Source: Lepidonotus clava (Eukaryota; Annelida; Polychaeta; Phyllodocida; Polynoidae). From it: DNA of 64,000 nucleotides. Below, in pieces: positions 51,345-64,000 of the stretch. Under the pieces are notes generated by a model. It was not told the DNA's origin, did no database searches, and worked only from the letters and a program-made list of their open reading frames with translations. Position numbers and translations under genes: made by a program. The stretch covers positions 12,242,001 through 12,306,000 of the forward strand of contig OW387133.1 in assembly GCA_936440205.1 (NCBI GenBank), in the 5' to 3' direction. How positions within the stretch are numbered: the first letter of the stretch is position 1; every line of letters begins with the position of its first letter.

Positions 51345-53963
51345 GTGGGTGCCTTTGGTCAGCTCATAGTCCTACCCGCCGGCCACTGGAGACAGACAGT
51401 GGGATGGCCGGCCTGGGCTGGGGTTATTTTAGGCTTAAACCGGGCTTGGGAATCTAATGCAGAGTGCCCACGCGTGTTCTGAAATAAACGGCGCTATTCT
51501 GCTTTCTGATACTCTCATGCTGGTCCTGAATTAAATTTTGATGTGTCAGTGGTTTTTGTTTTGTCATTGTAAGTTTTATGAATATATGTATAATAACACA
51601 GCCATAGGTATCCCCATTTGCCATTTGTATTGAATATTCAATAGCTCGGAAATACCCAAATGCGATCCTACTTTGCTTTAGATTTTTTTTCTGCTGAACA
51701 GAGCAGGCACTCTAAAAGCATACCCGTATAATTCAAAATGATTTGTAATCAGCTTTACGAGACAGAATATCATTAACAACCTTCGACTGAGTAAGGTTAA
51801 GTTGTTGTTTTTTTGAGATGCGAAAAAAATCTACCGTTATTTATCGGGAAATGAGCAGAGATCGTCAAAAATTGTTCACACGCATCATTGACGCATTCAC
51901 GCTATGCTTGCTTATTTATTATTTATTACCATAGCTTCACACTGTCTATAGACCAGTTAATGAACTCACAACTAAAGGTGTCACCTTCTCCTATATCGGT
52001 GCTATACATACTTAACTAGCCGCTACAACTCTCAGCCTAGTCGTGGCCCGGCCAACCCTTATAGCCGTGGCCCCTGCTATCTCGGCCCCACCAGATCTCT
52101 ACGGTAACTACTTCTCGGCCAACCGGATGTCCTGTCAGACCTGACCTGTGCCTGTTTCCGGTTGGTGGGTCCCCAGGGCTTTCCTAGCCGATTGAAAAAA
52201 GAACAGGGAACGAAAGGCACTCAGAATAATGAAGACTAAGTCCCGTGTTGTTCCCACGACCAGGGGCTAGACGGGGTACCATGTGAAAGGTTTTGTTCTT
52301 CGGCCACGATACAAAGCTCCTTATATCGCTTGAAAAATTTAACCCTTGAAATATCAAGAAATGATATATTTCAGGGATCTTCTGAGAACCCATTTATTAT
52401 TCAAATAATGTTAAATTGCTTGAAATGAATTGCAAGATACAATCATGAAAAAAATTACAGTAAAACAAAAATCCACCAAGCAAAAAGGGCTCACCCGTCC
52501 ACCCCAGGGCCCTACAAACAGGGATAACAATTAATTTTATGAATAGAAAAAATGTACAGTAAACTACATGTACATGTAGATTAATGTGCCATGTACTTCT
52601 ATTGGACAAACCAGAAAGCCTTTAATTGAGTTTGTCAGTTTACTATGACTAAAATAAAACACCTTTGTGTGGTAACCATGAACCACAAAGATACTTGTTT
52701 TCATCAATTATTTAAGCAATCCATTTGCCAACAATTATAATTCAAGATAACCTGATAAACCTAAAAAAATTACGGTTTTCCTAACTCCTCCTCCTCGCTG
52801 AGACTGAGATGGGGCCCCTGACGACTGACCCCTGCCCGGTCATTGTAGAGTGGTCAATGGGCCCTGAAACAACCCACCTGGGGGTGGTCCATCCCCGCTC
52901 TGCCCGGACCGGGTCAAAGGTGGCCGCCCTTAGTCATGGTTTACTGGCCCTTATGGGGTGCTATTCTCAGGGCACTGTCCCCAGCCCGCAAATCAATACT
53001 GAAGATGTTAAACTAACCTTGAGTGCATGAAGAGGGCATAAATAGAAACACACTTTGCAGCAGTACAGGTTGCTTTCCAAGGTCTTATGAACGTGTTGAT
53101 GACATCTTTTTATTTTAATCAATTCAGTACAACAGCAGCAAAAACTTAATTTGATCTTTTGTGGGGGAGTTGAAGTCCCAAAAAGACTTTGAATTTCTAT
53201 GGCGGGTAACTTTTTGTCACGGATGGGCAACGTTTCATTTGAATTTTCAACCTGTATCATCTTAGGACCTCCGTAAATGTACCTTCATGCTACCATTCAT
53301 ATGGGTCCTCAATTTGTCGACGTTGAGCCCAACCAACAAACGCGAAACATAAGTCTAGTTTGGCCGTAGAAAATAAACACTTTCAACTATATTTCCATTT
53401 CAATACCTCACTCATTTTATGGAAAACCAAAGGCAAACTTTTGAGGAAAAACTATTGTGTAAAATAGAAATATAGGACAATAGTAAAGCAAATGGGTGAA
53501 TTTATAATAAATGATATAGTTACATTCTCACTTCAATCCCAATATTGTAGGAGAGTACTGGGTGGGTTCATACTAAACCAGCTGGGTCCCCCGGGTAATT
53601 CCACACGTCACTGGGTCCGTGTTGGTACTTCAGACGAGACAGGCATTTCAATTAAGTTTCCACAGACGTACAGTGCCCGGCCTTTTTAGCTGCTTCCAGG
53701 CTCGCTCAGTCAGCATTGTGCTTGGAAGTTGAGCCCAACCCTACACCTGAGACACTGCCAGACTCATGTTATGGTATATTATACAAATGAGTTTCGTATC
53801 GGGAACCGTTCTTATGCAGGAAAAGGGGCTAAGAACCAATATCAGAATATAATTATGTTGCACCTGATTCAACCGATTCCTCCCAGCAGGATTAGGGCTA
53901 TAAAATACCTCTGTACACAGTAGAAATGCCTCCTACGGATGCTTCTCCGTGTGCATGAAATTG

Positions 53964-54035
53964 ACAAGAACTAGCGAAAATGTTTTCCAATGTTTAATTA
54001 CAAGAACTAGCTAAAATGTTTTCCAATGTTCAATT
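53964..54035. repeat. 36-bp tandem duplication, two copies
   Basis: The unit acaagaactagcgaaaatgt... starts at 53964 and 54000, and the copies differ at about two positions. Confidence 0.9.
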
Positions 54036-55396
54036 ACCTTATTCTGTTATCTAATGAAAGACACAAAAAATATCGAGTATGATAACGCAAGCTGTGAAAT
54101 GTCTTAACATGGCCTTTGTGTTGGTTTCTGATTAAGTTAATCGACCACTTATTAGTTTGGTACGATTATAGTACCAATCTTGAAAGTAAAGAATCTGGAA
54201 CAAACCTTAGCTGTAGTACAGTGTGAACCAACATATCTTTGCGGATTCAGGTTGGACTGAAACGTAGAAGATAATCTGCTATCAGTTTTTTTGCTCAATA
54301 TAATCAAACTAGATAGTTCCAGGACATCCTGGAATGTCTTCTCCGCCTGGTCCTTCTCTATCACAATCAATATCCACTTTAAGAGCAGGGGGTCCTGGAG
54401 GAAGGATGAGAAGGTCGCACAACCTGCTTACTAGTATCGTGTACTGCAGTATGAACCAGGGGCAGATCTCGGAAATCACGGGAAATTGATGGCGTCAGTG
54501 TATTTTAAGCATTGGCCCTTTCGATGTACGGCATCATTCCTGGAAAGACAAAGAAAGCGTCACTTGTTGAACGAAATATCTTTTTACGGCGGACGCAAGC
54601 AATTCGATATGCGTCGCTAAAATTATGGCCCGCCAAATTTAGCCCTGCGCATCCATTGATATGAGGGATAATATTTCAGCCATGGCAATAACAGAGCCTC
54701 TTGTAATTTTATCGGTTTTCGTTCAGGCTGGGGAAATTAATTTTCTGGGAAAAAACAACACATTACTAGTACTCTCCGAAATAAATTGGCCGCCGCGAAT
54801 TGTCCATAGGATAAAGTCCGTATTAGATTGGCACAGTTAAAACCCACTAAAGTATCATTTGAAGCGGGTATGAGGCTGCTATACTTTTTTAGTTCCCCCC
54901 ATGTACTATACTGACAGAGTTTGAATCTGGGAAAGGCAAACCGAATAATCTTTCTCAGTATTTGGTTTTCTACAGCATGGGAACTGTCAGTTTTATTGTA
55001 GAAATGAAAAAAGAAATACCAATTTGAGTCGCTGTTCATTGTAATACTGTAAACGTTTTTTGATGGACGTTAAGCGATATTTGCGAGGAAGAGTTCTATG
55101 GGTTTTATATCGGGGTTGAATAACCTGTGCCAAAAGGTATATCCTATCTAGGCTGAGCTGCTCGAGACATGGGCAGAGGAGCTCGGCCCGTTCTGATAAC
55201 GGCTATCAGTCATACCCATGCCCGCCCCCTACGTCAGGCCACCCTGAGATTTACCCACACGCTGTCAACCCTGGAGGAGGTAAGGGCCCACTGCCCCTAT
55301 CCCTCCTTACTGCCTGTCAACCCTGTAGATAGGAGGGAGCAGGGGGCTCGGTAAGTTAGTCGTAAGGCCCGCCCGCTAAGGCCATCGGGAATTCAT

Positions 55397-55442
55397 CACG
55401 TGGTCGTATCACGTGGTATGAACACGTCACTCGTCACGTGAC
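55397..55442. promoter_or_regulatory. Cluster of CACGTG E-boxes
   Basis: CACGTG occurs at 55397, 55410 and 55435, the last inside GTCACGTGAC (55433-55442). Further ACACGTCAC and CCACGTCG half-like sites lie around it. Three sites in 44 bases are far above chance density. Possible bHLH-Zip (TFEB/MITF/USF/Myc-type) binding region in the SNAP-25 intron. Confidence 0.4.
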
Positions 55443-58246
55443 CACGTCGTTCCCGAGTAGGCCACCAGAGGTCAGTTCACATTTCACGGGGGCATAGTTT
55501 GATATCAACCCTGTCTGCCCACCCCCTGTACATGTATACGTTGTGCACAGGATCCTAAATCCAGGAGTGGCATTGACAAAAAAGTGTTTAGTGGGATGAT
55601 ATTGTTTCGATTACTCCAATGTTAACGCAAAGGATATTTACATTAAGATTTTTGTATGGATATAACTGAAATGTAAGATTGGAAATGCCTCTTATGAATT
55701 GGTTCAAGATACCCTCAAGGCCTCGTGGTCCGATGTCATCATGCAGGGAGTACGGAATTGCTCGAACGTCCTAGAGTCTGCTCCAGGTCAAACAAGTTTT
55801 GCCAACAAAGTGTCAGCGGGGTACTGAGTGCAGCAGAAGGGTAAAGTTAAAATGGAGGATTCGGCCTTTCCTATCGATTTGCTCGCAGTTGATAAGAATT
55901 CACTTTTGGTATATGACAGTCTTGTGTGAGTAAAGGCAATATTCAACAAACTGATTTTACTCCTGATCTCCAAAATCGCGAGAAGGAATACGTCCTTACC
56001 ATAGACATGTTTTGTATCGTTAGGATTTTGAATTATCTTTCAAGTGGTATGTAACATGCATGGGTTTCTGTAATATTTCTAATGGAAATTTAGAAATGAC
56101 CCAATTCTCAGTTGACAAAATCGGCTTGTGGAAGACAAGCTTCAGCTACCGTATGTAGTAAAAGAATGGGGAATTGTCGGCTCAATCAAATCTTTATCTC
56201 TGCTGTAAGCGCTAATTCATATCATAGGCCACTGTTTTGTGACTTTCTGTAATTGGTCTATTACATATCGATGGCCTATCCAGTATGGCATACACTATGG
56301 GCGGCAGCTACCTTATCTGCCTTTCAGCTGAGAAGGCTAAAGTACGCACGAGCCAAGGGCCCGCTCCGCCGACAGCGGTGGCACCCATACTGCATAATAA
56401 GGCCCAATCCTCCGTTTTACTTTTTCCTCCGGTTTAATCATTTGTCGGGGTGGTGGGATTACCGGGACTTATACCTGACTCTGCCTACGAGGAGAGCTAA
56501 TGCTGCTGTTTCTTAAGCCTCTATTCCACTAGGCGATTCTGACTGCCAGTAATTTGGTAATTGTTTACATTTTCCCTGTAGTGTGGCAAAATAGCTATAC
56601 ATCCGACCTATCGCCAGAAAGAGAATTAACTATTCTTTCTTATGATATATTACATGTCCATTGTTAATCGTTATTGCCACAGCTGATTCTTGAAATTGGG
56701 AACACAAATCGGCTCGTGGCATATAACCTCCACCTGCTGCATTCCGCTCACGGTTGGCATACTTACAGAATGATGGAATCTGTAATTAGGACACTGAATG
56801 CCTGCTCACGTCGTGTTTAACCCAAGAGCCGGGGTATTATTAGACTGGGGGATAAATGACCGGTAATAGCGGGCTACCATGTTGTGGGTAAGGTGCCTGA
56901 GAGCCCGGATTCATTACCGACCCGGCGGCAGGGGGATAACCATCGGCGTCGACCCGTTATCAATTAATAATCTTTTGCCTCGGACATTGATGAATGGCGC
57001 CTGCTTACGATGCGGGTGACCTTTTATCCGAACATGGCGCCGCCAGTGCCAGTAGTTAGCTGCTGATAGCTTTCGCCTTTTACTGCATATTAGTACCAAT
57101 AGAAGGGATCAGTCTAAACTAAATTAACCATCCACCGCCCGCATTGCGCTCATTTAATCAGACCAATGGACCTGTATGAAGGTCAATGATCATATTCAGA
57201 TATGTGTATATCTTAAAAGCAATGCACTTTTTAGTTTGGTAATTTTGAATTTCCCATTCATGTCTCTTTCTATGCAAATCAGTCCCAGCCATTATCAGAA
57301 AGTACCACAAATGCACATTTTAATCGCCGATCGTTGTCCTGACTATAATACTGCCCTCAATTCTACCTCCCAGCCTTTAGTTATTCGGGCCGGGTCGTCT
57401 AGAAGAGAGCAGCCAGTAGTATAAGAATGGGCCGTGGTAGACGGGTGACAGAGGAATGTGCGTGCTGGGCGCTGCCCGGCCGGCCGTCGGGGGACTGGCG
57501 GTGAGGGGGGCGGGGCGGGGCCCCCTGTGTTTGTTCCATCCATCAGACCCCCGTCTTTGATTGCTCGGCCCGACGCCTTGAATTATTGAGGCCGGCCTTT
57601 CTGCCGGGCCCTCTGCCTCCCGGTGGCGTGGATTTACGGGTGGTACGTGATCTGGGGTCGGCTCTGTGTGTACAGAGGGCTGGATCTTGATCCCACCAGC
57701 ACCCGACTAGACTGCAGCCCCCTTACTCCCACTTTCCTTGACTCGTGTTGAGGGCACACCCAGCAACCACCCGCAGCGTTACGTGTAAAAGGTCTGGGAG
57801 TGATAGGACCCAAAGGACCTGTTGCTCTTTGGGTCCGAGGCTGAGACATTCTTAACAGTGATGTATTGCCACTCCAAGGTACATTTATTGGATACCACTT
57901 TATAGGTAAAACATTGTAAAAGAAAAAATCACAAAACAACAATAAAAACAAAAAACACAACATTTGTTTCGCTGAATGTTTCTGATGAGATATAAATGGT
58001 ACAATAAAAGGTATTATATTAGTGTGTTGGGATCTGTGGAATTGGCCTATTCATCACCCGTCAGGCTTTTGGTATGTGCCTCTCATGTTAGTGGATGTAG
58101 CATCGACGGGTGTGGTATCAGGGGCTGAGGTACTCAGTAGCATTCATTATTAATCTTACACCTGTATGGAGGTTAAAAACTTCTTCAGGTGGACTGCTCT
58201 GCAAAGTAGGCTAATTAGATTCAGCTGATCTATAGACACTCTTTGG

Positions 58247-58343
58247 GATCATTTGAATAATGGATACCATTGAGGAAATCTGTATTGAAAGTTTAGATCA
58301 TTTGAATTATGGATGCCATGAAGGAAATCTGTATTGAAGTTCT
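58247..58343. repeat. 49-bp tandem duplication, two copies
   Basis: The unit gatcatttgaataatggata... starts at 58247 and 58296. Both copies contain ggaaatctgtattgaa. Confidence 0.85.
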
Positions 58344-59419
58344 ACCTGATGGCGTGTTATTATGTGATGCTGCTCGAAACATGGTAGCTTCATCCTAATT
58401 AGAGAAAATAGAGCTCTGAAATTTTCAACATTCATGTACTGCCTATATTTTACTTTCCCTCACATGAAGGCTATTATTTAGACTTACGAGAAAGGAAAAT
58501 AGAAGCTAATACAAAGATTTGGGGTTTTGAATACAACCGTTGGATTAACGTGAAGAGCTTAGTTCCAGACGGTTTCTTGATATCCCAGATATTTTATGCA
58601 TAATGCCAGGTTACACAGACCAATGACCCTCATGGCAGCTGATCAGCAGGAACACAAATCCCCAGTACCACTGATCCGCCGGGCACACTAGACCGTAACT
58701 CAACCTAAAGCCCCCTTCAGCGGCTCAGCCTTGGGTTCTCATGCTTTTACGACTTTGTCCCTGAATAACCTCGCCTTCTGTTGGCAGAATGCCTCAAGGA
58801 CTATCAGTCAGGCTGTTAGCCTCGGCCTTTACCTGCCCCGTACTGCTAGGCTAATGATTCCCCCCTTGCATAAGGCCTTTTAGCTAACAAACATGTCCTC
58901 TTTGCTATTACTGAAGCGCCCTTTATTGTTGTTTATTGGGACTTTATGTAGATATTGCAGATTTATAAACGTCGTCGCAAGATGTGAAGAGATCTGTGTT
59001 ATGTATATTGTGGGTTTCTTAAGTTATGTTTCCGTACTGTATGTAAAACAGAGATGTATCCATTAATCAAAGCCTATCGATTACAAAAAAGTCTGCCACC
59101 TGGGGCACACTGAAATCATTAGGCTGTAGAGATTCTATTATTTTGTACCGTCAACAGTATCATCACTGGTATAAATCGATATTGTAAAACCGAGCCAACC
59201 TTTTAAAATACCGTTTAAAAACGCTTCGAAACTCATATTGATTTTTACTGATATAATATATGTTTGATAGAAAAACTGAATCAAGAAACGAATTTCCTTT
59301 GAGGATACGTAAATAAGGTTATCATTCCACGAGGAACCTATTTTAAAACTTAATAAACGCGCAGAAAACAAACTCAAACATGCGTATAATAATGATAACC
59401 AAAATAGTGTCTGACATAG

Positions 59420-59648
59420 CCAGGGTCCATATCTTCGTAACTCATAAGGCTAATTAGGGAAATTTTGATTAGGGTGTCAAGATCAACAATTTTGACTTTT
59501 ACCAAAATCAATGGTGTTATTGCAAAATAGTCTGAAAGAGGAATTATTAGCTGTAAGATGTATTCATGATAGGCAGAATTCCTAGTTATGAGATGCTAAT
59601 CAAAATTTCCCCGATTAGCCAAATGGGTTAGGAAGTTAAGGGCCCTGG
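59420..59648. mobile_element. MITE with 52-bp imperfect TIRs, 229 bp
   Basis: 59420-59471 and 59597-59648 are inverted repeats starting ccagggtccatatcttc and ending (reverse) ccagggcccttaacttc; they share ggctaat and aaattttgatta. TAG flanks both sides, compatible with a TA or 3-bp duplication (mariner or Harbinger type). No coding capacity. Confidence 0.75.
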
Positions 59649-62600
59649 TAGTGTCCGAAATTAAGGGTGCACCCTTTGAATGTGTGCACCTTTTAGACCT
59701 TTTAAAGATGTGATTATAGCAATGTACACACAGTAATGTGACCGGGTGCACAATTCTAGAACCTGTGCAACCGGTGTGTGCACATAAAATAAAACCTTAA
59801 TTTTAGGCACTGCTTGGGAATATATAAGAGAAATAATATATGCAATAGGATATATATATATATGTAGAGTCTGAAACGGACCCATTGTAGGAGGGATGGG
59901 TCTAAGCCAACCGGAAACCTCTTGCATGGTCAGTGAACCCTTCGGTGGTCATCGGTCAGCAGTCGGTGGTCAGTGAGGCCCGGGATGAGAGGCGGCCATT
60001 GGTATATTGATCCCTTGACCACTGGGTATTGATCTCAGGGTCAGTGCTGGGCCGCCCAGGATCCGGCCTGCCCTGTCCTATATTACCCCATGCAGAAGTT
60101 CCCCCCTAACCGAGTACTCAAACACTAAGTCCATGGATAATTTCTTCCACAACTGGACCACTGTCCCTGTTGCTGGTGGTCAGTATTGACCAGTCCAAAT
60201 GTTTGTGACGTAACTATATGGGGATTCCACCCGTACGCTCTCCGCAGTTTTGCAGGCCTCTTTATTGGTCATAACGGCTCAGCTCTTGGATGAGGCAACC
60301 ATTCGCTGCATTACCCTATTCCACACCGCGGCACCAATTGCACCCCCCTCCCCAACTACTATTATACTTTCGTGCTTTTAGCTGAGGCATTCCATAAAAG
60401 TGCCTCTCAAGGCCTGCTCATGAAATGGCCTGTGCGGCTTGAATTGTCCCAGTGTGATTGGTGTATCGCAAGATCCCATACGTTTCTTCGAAAGAACAGG
60501 AAATTGCTTTTCTGCGAAAGGGTCCATTTCTCACCTACCATGAAAATATACGATCTTCTGAGAATAGCATTGTTCTCACGGTGATATATCCACATTGGCT
60601 GCTATGGCACAAAACACCCAGAAACAATCCACGCCTCATAGGACACTAGGCTTTATTATTCTCAGCCAATAGTTTTGTATCGGAAATAATGAGTGGTAAT
60701 TATATTGCCGCGATCCCTTTAGAAATAGGCTGCATGCCGTTAAGGTCTCCATAACACCGTAGTAGTAGAAAAGCCGTCGTAAGCCTGTAGGGCCCACTGT
60801 AACCAGCTGATTCTCACATCATTAGTCCTTACTCTACAAGTATATATAGGGCAGTGTGATGCCTAATCAGCACATACTTGTGTGTAGTGATTGATCAATG
60901 CTTACATTTTGTAGCAATATCTGTAATCAATAACCGCATATCACAACATTATATCTGATCAATACCTACATAATGGACCTACTCCAATAAATCGATACAA
61001 TACGCAGGGGTCTCTCGGAATCAAATTGTATAGTTTACTGTATGATAAGTAAAAGTCTGGAATACAAAACATTGCATCATAGCGTTGACCAACCATAATG
61101 AAATGAGTAAATGGACATCATTCTTGCTCTAAATGCATTGTTGTAGATATAGTGAGCAAAGCACTTAATTTATGTGTTTGTGCAATAATGAAACACTGCT
61201 GCTTTGAAAGAGAGGATGATGTTCTTCTCAAGTATTCAAAATTCAGTAAAAGTATGAGAGTGGTTAACAAACATTTGCAATAATAACATAAAGGTATGAG
61301 TCTTAACAAAAGGGACATAGTGTTAGCTGTTCAGACGAGCAAAACAATTTATTGTAATTTAATTGGCAGAGGTAGAAATTTTATTTCACTGAAAGGAAGT
61401 TACAGTCCCCAGAGCTGTACTCATTTAATCATCTTTCGAAGAAGGACAGTTTCCGTGAGTTCATGTTTTAGCCCCTCAATTTGCTGTGAATCATCTCTGT
61501 TCTGTTTCTTTTTACACTCAAAAACCCCTATTAAAGGACAACGCCAGTTGTTAATTTGAATAATAAATAAGTATAATCAAATCGAGTGCCCTAAGGCAGG
61601 CTTAATAAATAAACCGGTTTTCACTTTGGTAGACCCGTAAATCACTTATGATGGGGGCTCCAGAGCAGCGCTGGCTTAGTGACAGTCTTTTACTGCGAAT
61701 CATTATAATGCTGGGGCTGAATCGATGGCCAATAACTTCTCACAATCACCGCCGGCCCAGTCCGCCAGGTTTTCATGCTTTCCTTGCATGACCATGGGGC
61801 CTGATTCCTCAGAGCCGATAACCAGGACGCCTCCTGTACATTTCCCCACATGGACTGGTAACCAGGGCTTGAGGAAGTGTTTCCTCTTCCCCTGGAGGAC
61901 TCAATTTATCTCCTGGCTGCTGCTCACGTAGGAGGGTCCCCGCGGGCAGGGGCCGGGGAGTAGTGGAGTGTTACTGATCCCCTCACCTCGTCCGTCAGGG
62001 TGCTAAACGGCCCTCCAGCTCTGCTCCCATAAGATGCCTGAGTGGAAGGAGAAATCCTTCACTTTCTCCTTACTGTTTTTTTTGTGACCACCAATGTTAT
62101 TGTATGCATTTCAATAATGTCTCTGAAAGTTTTCAACGAAATCTTAGTGATAGAAATTCAGAGTTGCTCAAATCAGTGTCAGCTGACAATGTCCAAATGG
62201 TTCCCGCCCACTTCTGTCTATCGTTTTTGCCAACGTTTAAAGAATGTGTTTTACATTTGAAATAAGATGGTGTTTCAATGCGCATCAATCATGTTCTTCT
62301 GTTCTATTAGAAAGAGGGATGCTATTAGGTGATTATTGGTGTGGCACAAACAACCATTCACATAACACTTACACAGATTTAATACCGCGTGGGAAGAAAG
62401 ACTTGTCTGGACGGGGGAATGGGAAATGTTTTCGGTAACGCCATTGCTAACCACTCTTTATTGCCATCTGATCGATTTTCGCTAGTTGTCTATTTGGCCT
62501 ACATCGTCTATCAGTCTATCATGTACTTTTTTATTAGTAATTTCAGAGCATTAGACAAAGCTGTCACATAAATATGTATTGCCAATGACCATTGTACGCC

Positions 62601-63238
62601 GCTGCTTTTGTTCAGCAATAGAACCCCGTCAGACAACCTCTTTAGTGCCTCATATGAACCCATAATGTAGTTTCTCATTAGGTCTCCTTGTTCCATGACA
62701 TTAATGGACCCCGCCTACTAAACTCTGGGGTCCAAAAACCACCGTTAGTAATACATGCTTTAATCGAATTCATAGATAATGACAAATGGCCACACTTTAG
62801 CTTTAGTCTCCAGAGGCGCTCTACTGCTGCGCCTTGCAGTTTGTAAAGACGTCCCTTTCGCTGCTGCCGTTATTGCTGCTGCTGCCGCCCGCCGCCGCCA
62901 AGGCTCGCCAGCCACTCTTCCTCCCACTCATCCAATACCTCCCCCTCCACCAGCCTCCACTTGATGTGTCACCATGGCAACCGCTGGCTGGCTGGCTGGT
63001 CGGATGGCTGGAGGCTCTCAGTCGGTGTACGGGGTGTGTGGGATGGGCGGGGTGTGTGCACCTATTAATGGGGTGGTTGGGCGGCTCACTCAAATAACTG
63101 TAATTTCAGGTTGTTCGGTAGTATTGGTCCTCAGGTGGGCTTGCTGTAGTTATGACCAGAAGCAAGTAGCCGGGCTAAGGACACTACACCGTAAAGTAAT
63201 TGTCCCTAGTAGGGTCCTTGGGCCAGGCGTGTTGGTAA

Positions 63239-63442
63239 AGGCCCTATTACACCACACGGCTTTGAACTGCGATATTGGTGTGATATGATGATGTTACAGC
63301 AAATATTCATACAGGAGTGATATAATTGCTTTAAATTGGCAATTTGGAGTATTTTACATACGGCTTACACATAATTTTGTCTCTAATATGTGCAGTTTCT
63401 TTGCGACATCGCAGCGCATGTCGTGTAGCACAATAAGGGCCT
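63239..63442. mobile_element. MITE, about 204 bp
   Basis: The ends aggccctatt and aataagggcct are inverted repeats. The interior resembles 39811-40020. No coding sequence. Flanking duplication not clear. Confidence 0.55.
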
Positions 63443-63618
63443 GTAGGCCTCAAGGCCCAGAGAACAAGCTGGCAGAAATGGAATCCATGTAGGAAAGGTC
63501 TCACACTGATGACATTTCTTTCACGCCACACCATGATGTGTGTGTTGTCAGTTTTCAGATAAGGAAAAACAAACTGCGGGAATGTCCAGTATTTAATGAA
63601 TGACCTTTAAGGCCTCAC

Positions 63619-63718
63619 CTGCTGGCTTAATGAGGACGGCTCCCAGATATGTGGGGGAAAGTTGTACTCACCATCAGAGAGCTGGTCCTCAAAGGGAGCC
63701 GGAGGTTGGCGTGGCCTC
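63619..63718 (-). CDS. Candidate exon of an unidentified minus-strand gene
   Basis: Acceptor cttatctcag and donor CAGCAG-gtgagg bound a 100-nt segment. In one frame it reads RPRQPPAPFEDQLSDGEYNF then PPHIWEPSSLSQQ, with protein-like composition and Trp, Tyr, Phe and acidic residues. I do not recognise the family. Its orientation is opposite to SNAP-25, so it would belong to a nested or overlapping gene. It leaves in phase 0 and enters in phase 2 (one base completes the first codon). It may still be a chance open segment. Confidence 0.35.
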
Positions 63719-64000
63719 CTGAGATAAGTGGCGACTGATATCGGTGATAAACATCGGTGCACGTGTGTAAAGGCTTTTTGGTAGTTAGAGGAAAGCAAGA
63801 AAAACAGATGGAAAGAATTTGCGGTAAGTATGATAAAAACGAACAGAGATTGATATGATAATGTTGGCTGCTAATATATAATGGATTAAGTGGCAAATGT
63901 ACAAGGAAGGTCGAGGCAAGTAGATAAATGTTGGAGCAAATTAATTTGTATTCGATTCCAAGAATGGTAATGACAGTGAGGGTGAAAAGAAGGGATCTGA

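Larger units (their letters stand above)
51345..64000. other. Presumed following SNAP-25 intron, at least 12.6 kb
   Basis: No second SNAP-25 exon was recognised. The stretch holds small tandem repeats, two MITEs, an E-box cluster, GC-rich blocks near 57.5 and 62.9 kb, and one convincing exon-like segment on the opposite strand at 63619-63718. The rest shows nothing I can name. Confidence 0.5.

Noticed and set aside
57804-57836. Short hairpin ggacccaaag/ctttgggtcc
   Set aside because: Only 10 bp of stem with no extension on either side; expected by chance in GC-rich sequence.
1-64000. CRISPR arrays, operons and bacterial-type genes
   Set aside because: All conserved coding sequence is spliced animal genes or retroelement. 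Direct repeats are simple tandem duplications without regular spacers.

Overview
This is animal nuclear DNA: intron-rich, with consensus GT-AG splice sites, long AT-rich introns, miniature transposons and a tyrosine-recombinase retroelement. Two conserved bilaterian genes can be recognised. I think a spiralian such as a mollusc is most likely, because the short SNAP-25 N-terminus resembles molluscan SNAP-25 as I remember it, but the phylum is not proven.

Layout. Positions 1-3,234 hold nothing I recognise. Positions 3,235-24,219 hold a minus-strand gene with 18 coding exons, which I call the ZNF106 (Zfp106) orthologue. It encodes an N-terminal C2H2/U1-type finger, a long disordered Arg/Asp/Ser- and Met/Gln/Asn-rich body, three AT-hook-like motifs, an acidic Lys/Glu tract, a complete seven-blade WD40 propeller and a C-terminal pair of zinc fingers. 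All 18 exons join in one open frame of about 2,295 codons. The intron between exons 13 and 14 carries an apparently whole DIRS-type retrotransposon (6,787-11,332). Beside it lies a 176-bp miniature with DIRS-like ends, flanked by a perfect inverted copy of neighbouring DNA. A LINE 3' end sits in another intron.

Around 26.0-26.5 kb is a promoter-like block with a CRE, a YY1-type site and an inverted CCAAT. A good minus-strand splice donor lies on one side and a good plus-strand donor on the other, so it looks bidirectional. At 51,158-51,344 on the plus strand is the first coding exon of a SNAP-25/SNAP-23 family gene. The roughly 24.7 kb between the promoter and that exon is read as SNAP-25 intron 1, and 51,345 to the window end as the next intron. 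These introns become visibly more GC-rich after about 36 kb. They contain MITEs, small duplications, a tRNA-like relic, an E-box cluster and a few exon-like stretches on the minus strand.

The most interesting point is gene order. ZNF106 and SNAP-25 stand head to head here, and in human 15q15.1 ZNF106 and SNAP23 (a SNAP25 paralogue) are also head-to-head neighbours (from memory). If confirmed, this is an ancient divergent gene pair that predates the vertebrate SNAP23/SNAP25 duplication.
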